Below the pieces are notes generated by a model. That model was given only the letters and a program-made list of their open reading frames with translations, searched no databases and was not told the origin of the DNA. A stretch of 64,000 bases of DNA from Bicyclus anynana (Eukaryota > Arthropoda > Insecta > Lepidoptera > Nymphalidae): NCBI RefSeq assembly GCF_947172395.1, contig NC_069083.1:16152501-16216500 (forward strand), in the 5' to 3' direction. Shown piece by piece: positions 43,180 through 54,984 of this stretch (its first letter is position 1; every line of letters starts with the position of its first letter). A program made the position numbers and the translations under genes.

Positions 43180-45595
43180 GATAATGCTTGTTGGTTAAAA
43201 GTGACTGATTTCATTATTCAAAAGCACCTGCTTCATATTAACGAGTGATATAAGTTAAGTTTAACGAGTGATATAAGTTATGGCTCGATAGCCATACAGT
43301 ACACGCATGCAGGTGTGCTAGTTGAGCTCACAACAAAGGAAACACCTTTGTAACGATACAAAAATACATCACTCAAACAAATGTTTACGCAATCAAATGG
43401 TCCACGTAAAAACTTTCCATATTCAGCATAATTAACATATTTAGATACATGAAATATATGTATAATGCACATCTATGTTAACGAAACAATGAACTCACTC
43501 ACTCACACTCAAATAAAACTACTCTGATGATAATTGGCTCAAATTACCACAAGGTCATATGAAATCGTTTCATCAAAAGCCAGTTGTAAATAACGCAGTA
43601 TGTTTCGTGAATCATTAAGGTGTTCATAGAATTACAAAATCTGGCCTCCAAAGTATTGGAAGTATAATATTGGTAAGTAAGTCAGGAAAAGTGTTTTTAG
43701 TTTTACTATACCGGGATATTCTCTATATGTATATTTGTATTATATTGTCATTATAAGTTGAAGCCGAGGTCTTCGTTAATAAACAGTTCATCTGCTAGTT
43801 ACCTAATAAAACAAATTTTGAATTCCCTACTAGAGACTTTATACTACAAATTACCTACTAGTTCTTGAGATTATTTTGTACTATTAAGTGCTTACAAAGT
43901 GGCAAGATTTTATTGTATTTTTTTGTCATTTTTATTTCAGGTTTCAAAATAGAACAACGAAAATTTATAGTACGAGCGCCAAAGCCTATTAAAAGTTTAC
44001 GCGGTGAACTTAATTACTAAGTTTTAATAGAATAATAATTACAATCTATTTATACACCGGCTACCGCTTTCATCCTGAGCGTACTCACGATGTCCCATCG
44101 ACAGATTGTTGTTGATCACAGCAGTGCGATTCCGCTATTTTATACTCGTCGATGTAATATTCGCCTATAAGTTTTATATTTATTATTTTAATAGAATTTC
44201 AACTACATTTCTATGGGATGCCAAAAATAAAATGTCACTAACAACGCAGTTGCCATAGAAATGAGCGATGTCACATCGCTGTAACTTCCTGCGCAGTTCG
44301 AGCGGACGTATATATAAATCTACGCTCGTTTTCTTAAAAAAATGACAGACAAATTTTGTTCCTGAATTTGGGTGCGTGACTGGTCCTTCTATAATTGGTC
44401 TGACATTATCGTCTTAAATAGAGTGCGTGTAAACAGTTCCTTTACGTGCTTAACGTAACGTAACACCGTGTTCTTCTCAATCAGTAGGCAAGGGTAGCAC
44501 AACAAAATTATCTAGCCACAATAAATTCTAATTCTCGGAAGTTTACCCCAATCGGTCCACGCGAAAAACGGGAAGTTGAAAAGCCCACGTTGAAGTTTTA
44601 TGCACGTACTCTCGGAGAAATCGAGACACGGTCGAGTATTTTTTTATTGTCTTTCAGAACGTTCTAGGCCTTCCGTCCTTGTAAAAGTTTCTCTGTGTTC
44701 AGTAAATAAATATTGGCGCTTCGTCGCTTCGGCTATATTGTTTACCATTGGTTTACAACTTGGAACAAAACTCTGTAAGTAAACACTGCTAGCCGGTGCT
44801 ATAGTATTCCTACTGTAGTCTATAAAATTGGAGATGTTTATGTAGTAAGGTGTACGTATTTCGATATAAACCTCCTGCGTACACGCGGCTTTAAGGACAT
44901 ATTAGAATTGAAAATGCTATTCATGATGCAAACAAAAACTTTGTGCGTTTTTCTGACATAAAAGCTATTAAACTTTAATAAAATCTGGTTAGTCATATAA
45001 GACAGAATTGAAGACCTTTTATGTAATCTATGTATAATAAAAACACAAAAACTGTTTCTACCTAATATGTTCATTATAGACACTGACATCATCATCATAT
45101 CATCAGAAAGGCGAATTATAAGAAGATGGTTTAATTTATGAAAAAAGTAACAAACGCTAAATAGTTGCTCTTACGGTTTTTGAAAGTTCCCCTCGACAAT
45201 GGGAACACCTCAGAAGTATATCCTTTCAGACAAAAAAGAATTATTCAAATTGGTCCAGGCGTCTTCGAGTAATTAGGCAACATAGACTCGAATAGAGAAT
45301 CTCCTTTTTTTAAGTCGGTTAATAAAACAAAAATTCAGGAGAACGCAGTTACGGGCATCCGTTTACTATAAAGTAAAGGACGTAACATAATTACTTCTTG
45401 AGAAAATTGTTATAATATGCCTTTTTAAAGCTTTATCTAAAACTGCATCAATATAAGTTAGAATCACGATCTGCCGTCGACAAGCTTAGAGAGGGACTTC
45501 CAAATCCCTTTTCCCAAGAGTCTAGTTACAAGATAATGTTCTCAAGGGTCTGCCTGAGATAGTCGTAATTTGTAGGAGCGATAAATCAATAGGTC
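43180..45595. other. Non-coding stretch, mostly unclassified
   Basis: A fragment at about 45170-45325 ending TTTTTTTAAGTCGGTTAAT resembles an inverted copy of the repeat at 20196. Nothing else was recognised. Confidence 0.4.
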
Positions 45596-45599
45596 CTGT

Positions 45600-47425
45600 C
45601 CTAATGCCGGTTAGTTCGGTTTAGACAGACTATTAAGCCATTACCGAAGCGGTTCCCTTGCAACGCCGTACACGATTCGCAGTCACGAATTCGATTCTTT
45701 CCCACTCCTTCATTTCCATGATTAAGACAACCGATACGTAAATGAAGCTCATTTAAATGATTGCATCGGTGAACCATTTCAGTGTTTCGATGTAGAATAC
45801 GAGGCGGCAACAAATCGTCAGCGTGTCAATAGTAACATTATTAATTGTAAAAGAGCTCTATCTTTATTATCATTTTTCTGTTAGCAACAAAGAGTTTCGA
45901 TTTTAAAGCCAGAGATATCGGTAAAACTACAGGCAAGTTAAGCTGACCATAGACAACAGTTTAAAAACATGAAATAGCCATCGGCTTGCTTCGTCAACAG
46001 AGAAAGAAAAAAATATATAATGGCCATTCAAAGTTAAAATAAAAGCCATGTTACTGTTTCAAAACGATAGTAGATTCAAAACGATACGAGTACAAGACAC
46101 TAGAATGAAATGAATCTAAAAATCACTTACAGTTAAGTTTAAGTTACTTTAAAAAGTTAAGACCTTGATTTTAAGGCATTGTTTTTAGGTTATAAAAACC
46201 AAAACGAGCTTTATTTTCATTTTCAAGTTATTCCTTTTGTTGATTAATCTATTAGTATCTGAATAAAAGGCTAGCTATCAGCAATATAGCAAAGGTAAGA
46301 AATTATACAAAACGACCCCCGGGTGCGCCCAAACAATAACTTTGTGACGATAACCGAGCGGGTAGGTACCTGTCACGCCACCGTAATTTATGTCATACAA
46401 AACGTGACATCGGAAAATGAGAATAAATGTCTGGCAAGTAATAATAACTTTCTTTTTACCAGAAAACAAACAAAATCTATTGTGCGAGTCATGGAAGATT
46501 TGTAAATTCACTGGGGGGTTGAAATGCTCTTAGTATGTTTCTCAGGAGCCTGCAGTTTCTGAATTATTTAAGCGGAAGCCGTCGTCTCAGTAAAATGTAG
46601 ACACTGCAAGTAACAACGAGATGGTTTTTAATAATAATCTCAGCGTCTGGAATTGTAGATACACAGTATAGTTAATAGTTATAGCTATAGGAAGGTTCAG
46701 GGTTGCGAGTAGGCAAGCACAAAAAGTAGTGAGCAGTGGCATTTGTCGCAGAACAGATGACCATTAGGGCAGTAAACACAGGGTAGAAACGCCCTCCAAG
46801 CCCAATTGTTCTATGATATTAAAAGTTTTGTTGTGGGTTTGGTCTGTGGTAAAAACTAGCCAATTCAAATTTCGGGCTTAAATGTATTCTAAATTCTATA
46901 ATCTATAGAATTTGGCACACACTTAAATCTCATTTCTTTTGTTGGCATAATCGATAACGACACACATCTGTGATATAGAATTTGGCTCCCATTTACACAC
47001 TCATGTTTTGATACGATTGTCCTTACTGACCACTTTCCTGAACCCACTGCTTGATGGTACACTTGATCGTGAGTGGCGAGAAATTAAACTAGAGCTTAGA
47101 GATTGTCTATTACAGTAAAGTACTCGTCTAACACTAATTCGAGAATTACAAATAAACATAACTTATTTAAAGTTACAAACCCTTGACAAGTTGATTTAGT
47201 AACAGAACGTGATTAAACACCGGGACCGTGCCGGGAGGCTACAATTAAATTATTTAAACGCGTGTAAATAACAGTACAGAAATCGGGGATTGTAAATAGT
47301 TGTTTGAGCCGTTTCCGACTAACTACACTAACAATAGATCCAGATCCAAGAGATAGAGTCGATTCAACAATAAATGTGTTCAACACCTGTTTACTGGAGA
47401 TCTTAAAAAAATATTTAAATAAAAG
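45600..47425. other. Non-coding stretch, unclassified
   Basis: The 70-codon minus frame at 45601-45813 lies in less AT-rich DNA, but no domain is visible. Confidence 0.35.
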
Positions 47426-47430
47426 AAGCA

Positions 47431-47464
47431 AACAACAACACAACACAACAACACAACACAACAA
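47431..47464. repeat. (AACAC/AACA)n microsatellite
   Basis: Run of CAACAACACAACACAACAAC-type units. Confidence 0.8.
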
Positions 47465-47469
47465 GCTTA

Positions 47470-48260
47470 GCCGTTTCTTTGATTTGCAACTCATTATACC
47501 CATCCATCAACGTTCAGTTTACATGAACCTATAACTAGGTGAGCTTTTTAGTAGATCCTTGACTAACGAAACGTTCAAGCTTAACTAGTGGCTAATACTT
47601 TAGGAATTGTAGAGAACCTTACACTAGGATTCACGCAGAACACTATACACTATGGTAGAGTTAGAGAGTTGGCTCTCCATGATAACTTTTTTACGGTGCA
47701 AACAAATATGCAGTCGCATTGGTGCATGTTTTTGGTGGGATTATTATTTAACAAAAGCCTAATTTATTTATCTTCTACAAATATTGAACTAATACAGTAA
47801 CTACTTTACTACCCATCGTCCCTTATCAACCTAAGGCTTATGACCAACAGCTTCACCGGCAACCAATCTAAAAATATGAAATAATGAGCCGTTCAGTTGT
47901 ATTATATCGATTTAATACTCTTTGGAATGTTGTTAAAAATAAATTGGCCACCCATAAAGTTCCCACGTGTCATAAACTCCTAGAAATAACAATATAAGTG
48001 TATTATGAAACCGAAGTTGTTTACACTTACCGATACTAATCTAAACTTTTATAATAATCAACATTAAACTGTGCTAACCGAGCTACTCTCCTACATAAAA
48101 TTGATAGCTCGTAAACCCCGGCACCGGTACTACACGACGCTATGAACTTCGACGCGTCTACTGTATCCAACTACTGCAGTAATTGAAGGACATAACATTA
48201 TCTAAGGAAAATTGTAACGTTTATTAATTTTTACACTGTTTAAATCCCGACGTAAAAAGG
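47470..48260. other. Non-coding stretch, unclassified
   Basis: No recognised feature. Confidence 0.4.
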
Positions 48261-48265
48261 GGGGG

Positions 48266-48480
48266 GTAAATCGCCGAATCCAGCTCGGCTGGGCAGTGTT
48301 CGGGAACAAAATTCGTTGCCATTGTTGACCTACGGTTCCGACACTTGGTAACTATGGACCTTATTAGAAGACTCAAAGTCACTCAGTCTCACTGGATGCT
48401 GGCTGCTCGTGACCGTTGTGCTTGGAAGTCGATGCAAGAGTCCAGCAGTAGATGTCTAACGGCTGATAATGATGATGATA
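48266..48480 (+). pseudogene. RTE-type LINE fragment with internal deletion
   Basis: CGAATCCAGCTCGGCTGGGC (R-I-Q-L-G-W) is followed by CCTACGGTTCCGACACTTGG (T-Y-G-S-D-T-W). It then jumps from the ACTCAAAGTCACTCAG segment to CTCACTGGATGCTGGCTGCT near the end, and ends in GCTGATAATGATGATGATA. The middle of the C-terminal domain is deleted. Confidence 0.75.
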
Positions 48481-48529
48481 AGTTTATGTATGTCTATATT
48501 TCTGTGTCTGTTTGTGGCACCTAGCTTTT

Positions 48530-48985
48530 AAACGGACCTAATATGATGCGGTTTTATTAGTTGGAAAGCTGACAGGATCAAAATGGTTCTTTTATATACC
48601 TGCCGAAGACCTGATAAGCCAATACCAATATATCTGTATTTTTCTATTATGAAGGAAACAATTTATATTCTAGTTAAATTTATAATGTCAGGGGAATTCC
48701 AACATTATAAATTTTAACTTGTTTAGCGCTATTATGTGTAACCGATTCAGTACAAGTCTGTATTAAATAATAATTAACTGCATTTAGCTACCATTTGAGA
48801 AAGGCTCCACAAATCCCGATCAGCTTTTTGATTTCTACCCACAAACGAACTTTCTAGAAACTAACTATTTCCCTAGTGTGCGGAACCTAGCGATGAGTCA
48901 TCACGCCCTCCCCGTGCCGATGCCGATGGAATATGACAGGGTATATTTGTGAGAGTCCAAACTGGCCCTAAGAAAAGCCATACAT
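48530..48985. repeat. Tandemly duplicated unclassified unit, copy 1
   Basis: It shares GTTGGAAAGCTGA-type, ATGGTTCTT, GATAAGCCAATACCAA and a 100-nt core beginning CCCTAGTGTGCGGAACCTAG with the unit at 49010-49335. It contains about 110 nt not present in copy 2, including an inverted pair AAATTTATAATGT / ACATTATAAATTT. Confidence 0.75.
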
Positions 48986-49009
48986 TCTGAAAGATCAGAC
49001 CGATTATGG

Positions 49010-49335
49010 TGCACTGCATCATTGCGTTATTTGTTGGAAATCTGATGTGATCGAGATGGTTCTTAGATGATAAAGACCCGATAATCCAATCCCAAGATAT
49101 CAATGTTTTTCTTTTATGAAAGAAATAATTTCTGAATTAAGTAAGTTTAGCCCAACAACGTTTAATCGCATTTAGCTATTTTTATTTCTACCCACAATCG
49201 AACTAGAAACTACGAAGTATTTCCCTAGTGTGCGGAACCTAGCGATGAGTCATCACGCCCTCCCCGTGCCGATGCCGATGGAATATGACAGGGTATATTT
49301 GTGAGGGCGCGGACTGGCCCTAATGAAAGCCAAAC
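49010..49335. repeat. Tandemly duplicated unclassified unit, copy 2
   Basis: The core (CATCACGCCCTCCCCGTGCC, GATGCCGATGGAATATGACA) is virtually identical to that of copy 1, 352 nt away. The flanks are more diverged. Confidence 0.75.
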
Positions 49336-49557
49336 ACGCGAGCCTCCCTCCAAGGCATCGCCCGTCGTTATTAATATCGATATTTTACTTTTTTTTTTTC
49401 AGAATACGTATTTGTAAACATCCGCCGTGAATATAAATAGGGCAGTTTACGTTACTGCATTAATAATAACAACTGTACAAGAAGCGTTATTTACTTTTCG
49501 GGATATTTATTTTTGTATCTACTTATTAACTTTTATTTTATGCTTTTATACTAATAA

Positions 49558-49727
49558 CTAGTAGACGCCGCGCGGTTTCACCCGTTCCCGTAAGAATACG
49601 GGATAAAATATAAATAGGCTATCTAACACTGAAAGAATTTTTCAAATCCGACCAGTAGTTCTTGAGATTAGCGCGTTCAATCACACAAACAATCAAACTC
49701 TTCAGCTTTATAATATTAGTTTAGTAT
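49558..49727 (-). mobile_element. Helitron-like/MINE-type short element, type A
   Basis: ACTAGTAGACGCCGCGCGGT, CTAACACTGAAAGAATTTTT and CAGCTTTATAATATTAGT are present. The stem is internally shortened. Confidence 0.7.
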
Positions 49728-49753
49728 ATGTAAATAAAGACGAAATTTTCGAC

Positions 49754-50151
49754 GACCTTTGTGGCGCAATGATCAGCACAGTGGATTTACAAGACGGAGG
49801 TCCTGGGTTCGACCCCCGACTGGGCTGATTGAGGTTTTCTTAATTGGTCTAGATCTGGCTGATGGAGCGGATCTCAACGTCGTGTGTCGTCCAGCCCCAG
49901 AAGGGGGAGAGTGAGTATCAAGGGACAAGGAGCGAAAAGAGAAAATAACTTGTAGGGAGGCAAGAAGGCGTCCCGGGAACACGCAAAGAGCAAGTACCGG
50001 GTTCGCCCTCCCTCGATTCGGCCCAAATTACCGAGAGGTTGTAAGGGCCATGGGAGGTGGTGGGTTGTCCCTAGGTCTGGCTGATGGAAGGCATCGACCG
50101 TGGCTAGTTACCATCCTACCGGCAAAGACATACCGCCACGCGGTTAAGCGT
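49754..50151 (+). repeat. Metulj-like SINE (family 1) with a 222-bp inserted or duplicated-boundary segment
   Basis: The head GACCTTTGTGGCGCAATGA and box B GGGTTCGACCCCCG are followed by the normal body to TCTGGCTGATGG (49854-49865). About 210 nt of unrelated, GC-richer sequence is then inserted, and TCTGGCTGATGG recurs at 50076-50087 before the body resumes (GCATCGACCGTGGCTAGTTA). The 3' half of the body is truncated. Confidence 0.8.
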
Positions 50152-50670
50152 TTACGATTAATACTTACGATTGTCATTCCTCATAATCATGTAAACCTTT
50201 TTTAGTATTCCATTATAACTTTATCCAGAAATTAGTTGAAGTTTTTATATATATTTTTTTTAAATTTTGAATAGGGTTCGGACGGCACAACGGATTTCAA
50301 TGAAAAAGAGCTGTATTACACAGCGCAGAGAAGGTAAAACTTAGTTATGCTTATTTTTTTTGGTTTTGCAAAACTCGTTGTGTGGGCTCCCGTTAAATAA
50401 ATAAGCAGCTCTCGTAGCAACGACCTTCGCCATCTGTGTCCGAACTAAAAATAAACCTCCATCTGCTTTCCACGCGCGCTTGGGTGTAAGCGTGCACGGT
50501 AAATAATAACATCCCTCGAATTACCCAGAATAATTAAGTAAACGTGTTCTTTATTTAAAATAAAAGAGTAAACAAGAGTTTGGATTTATGGACTGTGAAC
50601 AACTAGGCCGCAACTTAGGTGCGAGCAGTTTTGAGAGGTGTGATCTTTAACAAACCTAAAAGTAACAGTG
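50152..50670. other. Non-coding stretch, unclassified
   Basis: No recognised feature. Confidence 0.4.
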
Positions 50671-50674
50671 AAAT

Positions 50675-51015
50675 ACGTGACGTGGCGCAGTGGTATGCGT
50701 GGTGGATTTATATGACGGAGATCCTGGGTTCGATCCTCGGCTGGGCCGTTTGAGGTTTTGTTAATTGGTCCAGGTCTGGCTGGTGGGAGGCATCGACCGT
50801 GGCTAGTTACCACCCTACCGACAAAGACGTACTACCGCCAAGCGATTTAGCGTTCCGTTACGATGTCGTGTAGAAACCGCAAGAGGTGTGGATTTTCATT
50901 CCAATCCTAACAAATTAGCCCGCTTCCATCTCAAATTGATCATCACTCAGATCATCATCACTTACCATCAGGTGAGATTGTAGTCAAGGGCTTACTTGTA
51001 AAGAATAAAACAAAA
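50675..51015 (+). repeat. Metulj-like SINE (family 1), near full length
   Basis: TGGCGCAGTGGTATGCGTGG (box A) and CTGGGTTCGATCCTCGGC (box B) lead through the common body to GATTGTAGTCAAGGGCTTAC and AATAAAACAAAAA. A small duplication (ATCATCACTCAGATCATCAT) lies near 50938-50960. Confidence 0.9.
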
Positions 51016-51135
51016 ACGTATAAGTAACATTATGTTCGTATGAGTGTGTGTGCGTGAGTGCATATGCATGCGTTACAATTGTCACAAACATAATGTTAAA
51101 CTTTAACATTATTTAAATAAATGGATGGAATAAAT

Positions 51136-51181
51136 GGAAAAACTTAATTCCACGCGGACAAAGTCGCGGGCGTCCGCTAGT
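51136..51181 (+). mobile_element. Helitron-like short element, 3' end only
   Basis: AACTTAATTCCACGCGGACA, then AAGTCGCGGGCGTCCGCTAG. Only the terminal 45 nt of the type C element are present. Confidence 0.6.
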
Positions 51182-51464
51182 ACCCTATAAACTTTCCTAG
51201 AAATCTGCAAAAGCTAAACCGAGACGAGTGAAAATGGAGAAATATACGACTTCATTGCTAAAAATAATAAAATCCATTATTTAATTCAAGCACGCGTGAA
51301 ATAAGAAGCTTTAACTCTAAAGCTTTTTAATACGTTTATTATTAATGTATTTTACTTCATATTTCACATGGGTGTACGGAATAATATTATAATAACAAGA
51401 ATACTTACATTAATTTAATCTGGAAGTTTTATAAAACAACCTATGTTAAATGTGAGAAGAATCC

Positions 51465-51680
51465 TACTAATATCCTTCCTACCAATATTACAAAGGCGAA
51501 AGTTTGTGTGTAAGTAAAAATACCTCGTATATAACGGGTCTTTTTAGCCCCTTGTATAACAATCTACTATTACTTTGGATTAACACATAGACTACGTTTC
51601 ATCTCGCAAAAATCCACGGTTCCCGCGGGATTTCTGAAAAATTAAATTCCACGCGAATGAAGTCGCGGGCGTCCGCTAGT
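51465..51680 (+). mobile_element. Helitron-like/MINE-type short element, type C
   Basis: It starts CCAATATTACAAAGGCGAAA, has ATCTCGCAAAAATCCACGGT and ends GTCGCGGGCGTCCGCTAGT. Confidence 0.75.
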
Positions 51681-51734
51681 TAACAATAAAATTAAATGTA
51701 ACACTAAACGTTGATATTATCATATATGTAACAC

Positions 51735-51946
51735 ACTATCACTCTAATATAAAGCGAAAGTTTGTCCGTGTACGTAGTAGGTACGTACCTACTCGTATGT
51801 TTGTTACTCCTTCACGCCGCGGCTATTGAAATTTGCTGAAATTTAGAATGGATACCCTGGATTAACACATTAGTTTTATTTTCTCGCGGGATTTGCGAAA
51901 AACTGAACAAAATTTATCGCGAACAGAGTTGCGGGCGTTCGTTAGT
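51735..51946 (+). mobile_element. Helitron-like/MINE-type short element, type C
   Basis: CTCTAATATAAAGCGAAAGT, CACGCCGCGGCTATTGAAAT and the end AGTTGCGGGCGTTCGTTAGT. It follows the previous copy closely. Confidence 0.7.
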
Positions 51947-52072
51947 TTGTTATAAAATAATTCAAAAAAATAAATCCAATTTCGTGGTCAAATTATCTTT
52001 AATTCAATAAAGCAAAATGGAACGCTTCTGGTGCGTCATTTTTCTGTTTTTTTTTTTTGCAAAATTGTTTAT

Positions 52073-52230
52073 CTATACTAATATTATAAAGAGGTAAAGT
52101 TTGTAAGTTTGTAAGTTTGTCACATTTTTTAAATGGGGTAATCTTCGGAACTACTGGTCCGATTTTAAAAATTCTTTCACCAGTAGAATGCTACATTATC
52201 GGGGAGTGCTATAGGCTATATTTTATATTG
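52073..52230 (+). mobile_element. Helitron-like/MINE-type short element, type A/B, 3' end lost
   Basis: CTATACTAATATTATAAAGA, three TTTGTAAG repeats, GAACTACTGGTCCGATTTTA and CTATAGGCTATATTTTATAT. Confidence 0.65.
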
Positions 52231-52501
52231 GTATCATATATATTAGCCGAGTTATCACAGTTTTTGTCATACAGGTCGGACTGAAAATCCTCTTAAACAG
52301 ACTTATTCGCATGCGCTGCCTTAACTATTGTGTAAAATTGAAATTAATATATGGATACTTTATGTATCTTTAAAAGTTCTACAAAAAAGTCCGCGACACC
52401 ATATATCTATCTACTATATATTAGCAGATATAGTACCTTTTGTGTTTTAAAAATTATTAATTTTATATACTTAGGTGTACGTCATTATTTATACAACTAA
52501 A

Positions 52502-52545
52502 CTTTAATAATAATAATAAAAATAATAAAAATAATTTATTTAATA
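52502..52545. repeat. (AAT)n-rich tract, possible retroposon tail
   Basis: TAATAATAATAAAAATAAT then AAATAATTTATTTAATAATC. Confidence 0.6.
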
Positions 52546-52649
52546 ATCACAAGGATATTATGGAGATAAGATTTGCCCTTTACAGTATGTTAATTACTTA
52601 AATAGTTTCGGAGATAATACAAAATTTCTAAAAGATGCAAAAATTCCGC

Positions 52650-52840
52650 TATATGACGCCCGGCGCTTTCATTTACATAGTTCCCGTTCCCGTGTGAATA
52701 TAGGGATCAAACATAAACTATGACACTCGCAAATAACGTAGCTTTCTATTAGTAAAACAATTTTCCAAATCGGTCCAGTAGATTCAGAGATTACCTCCTA
52801 CAACCACACGAACTTTACCTCTTTATATTATTAGCATAGA
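52650..52840 (-). mobile_element. Helitron-like/MINE-type short element, type B
   Basis: GACGCCCGGCGCTTTCATTT, AGTTCCCGTTCCCGTGTGAA, AATAACGTAGCTTTCTATTA and TTTACCTCTTTATATTATTA. Confidence 0.65.
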
Positions 52841-53336
52841 AGTCTCTATTTCTCTTGGTCATACCACCACTCTCGAAGGACTGGACCGATTTTGCTAAGG
52901 GTAGGAGTAAGATAGAGAAGTTACAGGGTAGGGTAGGGTATGGGTAGGGAAGCGTAGGGGTAGTGTAGGGGTAGGGTAGGTTTAGTGCCGGGTTTAGGGT
53001 AGTGGTAGGATAGGGGTAGAGGTAGGGTAGTGGTAGGGTAGAGGTATGGGTAGGATAGGGAAGTGGTAGGGTAGGGATAGGATAGGCGTGAGATAGGGGT
53101 ACGGGTGGGATAGGGGTAGGAAAGGGATTGGGTACGGGTAGGGGTAGGATGGGGGTAGGGTGTAGGTAAGGTAGGGGTAGGGTAGAGGTAGGGATAGGGT
53201 AGGGTAGGGTAGGGGTAGGGTAGATTTAGGGGTTGGGTAGGGTTAGGGTAGTAGTAGGGTAGGGGTAGGGTAGGGTAGGGGTAGTAGTAAAGTTAACATC
53301 GAAATTGACGCGGACGAAGTCGCGGGCGTCCGCTAG
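52841..53336 (+). mobile_element. Helitron-like element, type C, expanded by an internal minisatellite
   Basis: CGAAGGACTGGACCGATTTT opens the body, which normally passes quickly to the 3' end. Here a ~360-bp GGTAG-rich array intervenes before GACGCGGACGAAGTCGCGGG and CGTCCGCTAGT at 53336. Confidence 0.75.
52926..53288 (+). repeat. G-rich minisatellite, (GGGTA/GGGGTA)n
   Basis: About 360 bp of irregular GGGTAGGG, GGGGTAGG and GTAGTGG units, nearly free of C. The many GGG runs separated by 2-3 nt are suited to G-quadruplex folding on the plus strand. It is not the TTAGG telomere repeat of most insects. Confidence 0.9.
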
Positions 53337-53451
53337 TAATAAATAAATTCTTAATGACCATGAACAAAATTTCTGCAAGTTTCAAACACGCCTAGTTTGG
53401 AAAAGTAATTACGTTATCATATTAGTAAGCAAACAAAATTAAGTCGTCGTC

Positions 53452-53515
53452 ATCAACCCATATTCGGCTCACTGCTGAGCTCGAGTCTCCTCTCAAAATG
53501 AGAGGGAAATGAGAG
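53452..53515 (-). repeat. SINE family 2 fragment
   Basis: CATCAACCCATATTCGGCTC then ACTGCTGAGCTCGAGTCTCC and CTCTCAAAATGAGAGGG match the 3' end of the element at 55795-56072. Confidence 0.65.
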
Positions 53516-53519
53516 GGAA

Positions 53520-54405
53520 CAAAATTAAGAAAACCACAACTAATAGCCGAGAATACGTAATAAAATATACTTACCATAACTTATACAACATTTTAATTAG
53601 AATACGCCTTCTAAACCGGTGGTAGAGTCACTACAAACAGTTAAAGTTAACTACTTAAATAACTATTTCATACTTTTATCAAATAACTGTTTATAAATTT
53701 TAAATTTTGAATGGAATCGCCACATACAAATTCCGTTTTTCTCATCATCACGACGCGACTAAATGCGCAAACACATAAACACCATTACGTGTAAACCTAT
53801 TATACCATACAAACGTTGAATGCTTACGAGGGGAAATTTTCTACGTAATATTATTCAATAAGCAAGAGACATTCTCGTTGGGTTTTCAGCTGAAAGCACC
53901 ATCTTTTTATCGTCAAATGAATATGAAAATAATTTTATTATATTCACTTCGTGCGCTTTTAACATAATCGTCTGAAAGCAATTACCTGAAATTATTATAC
54001 CTTGAGCATCTTTTGAAAAATGTTGTATTTTTCCATTGTATTTCATTTGCTTTGTTTCAAGTTTAAGTTTAATGAATGAGTGACGCTTTTCCTTTTTTCC
54101 GATAACGCCATAGGGTATTGTGGGTATTTTTCGTTTATACGATTTTTAATAGATGGAGCAATCATTGTTTTAATTTTAAAACAATCTATTTGTAAATTTT
54201 CTTTGTTTATTGATTATTGTAGGTATATTATACTTTATCGGTCAAAACTATATATTTATCTAATCGTATCAAAATATAATAGGTACGTGTCATTTATCTG
54301 ATCTGACCATAGTACAATTCAAACACAACAACATCGAAATGTAGGTAAATAGGTTTTAAATAGACATCGTGTAAGCTGTAATCCGCTTAGAGCTGTTAGG
54401 AAGGC
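53520..54405. other. Non-coding stretch, unclassified
   Basis: AT-rich, with no recognised feature. Confidence 0.4.
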
Positions 54406-54409
54406 TTAT

Positions 54410-54982
54410 TTAATCAATAGAAAGGAGAAAAGTGCCCCTAATGCAGGTGTGTAAGTACAAAGCAAATAGGTGAAGGTGAAACCATTCAACACCCGTAGGT
54501 ACAGGCAACGCGCACGATGAACAAGATTGCCGAGTAAAGTAACTGGCAAGAAATTTCATCTCGAAATGTTCACGTGCAAAAGTAGCGGAATTGGACCCTT
54601 TTTTATCGAGACCTTGAATAAACTCAACGGAAAGAATCCCCCATACAATAGGTGTTGCTCGTTCAAACCGAATTGAAATTAGGTCCATTTCTCCATTACG
54701 CTTCGTCGAAATAAATAGAGAGAGAGCAAAAAAAAAAGTAACAGAATACAATTCAATCACAACCGAGCCAATCTTCCATTCACGCGTTCGCTCTTTTATC
54801 GTTATTCGGAAATGAGATATCTCGCCGTTCGTATTCAGACGTACTGACTGAGCTAGTTCCATACACGAGGTCTTGTTGAGCGTGGAACAAAAGATAGTCA
54901 CTGGAGGCACTAGTACGAGTAGGTCATACATATTCAGGGTTGAATGTAACATGAAAGGGAAAACGCACATAGCGCAGTCCAT
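54410..54982 (-). other. 190-codon open frame of unknown status, longest in the window
   Basis: No recognised domain. The N-terminal third contains hydrophobic residues but no clear signal peptide. The frame lies in a region (54430-55250) less AT-rich than its surroundings. It might be a conserved exon, a repeat-derived frame or chance. I favour unknown, possibly repeat-derived, because the product has no compositional coherence. Confidence 0.25.
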
Positions 54983-54984
54983 CT

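Noticed and set aside
52926..53288. Interstitial telomere repeat
   Set aside because: Most insect telomeres are (TTAGG)n. This array is irregular GGGTA/GGGGTA and is bounded by a Helitron-like element.
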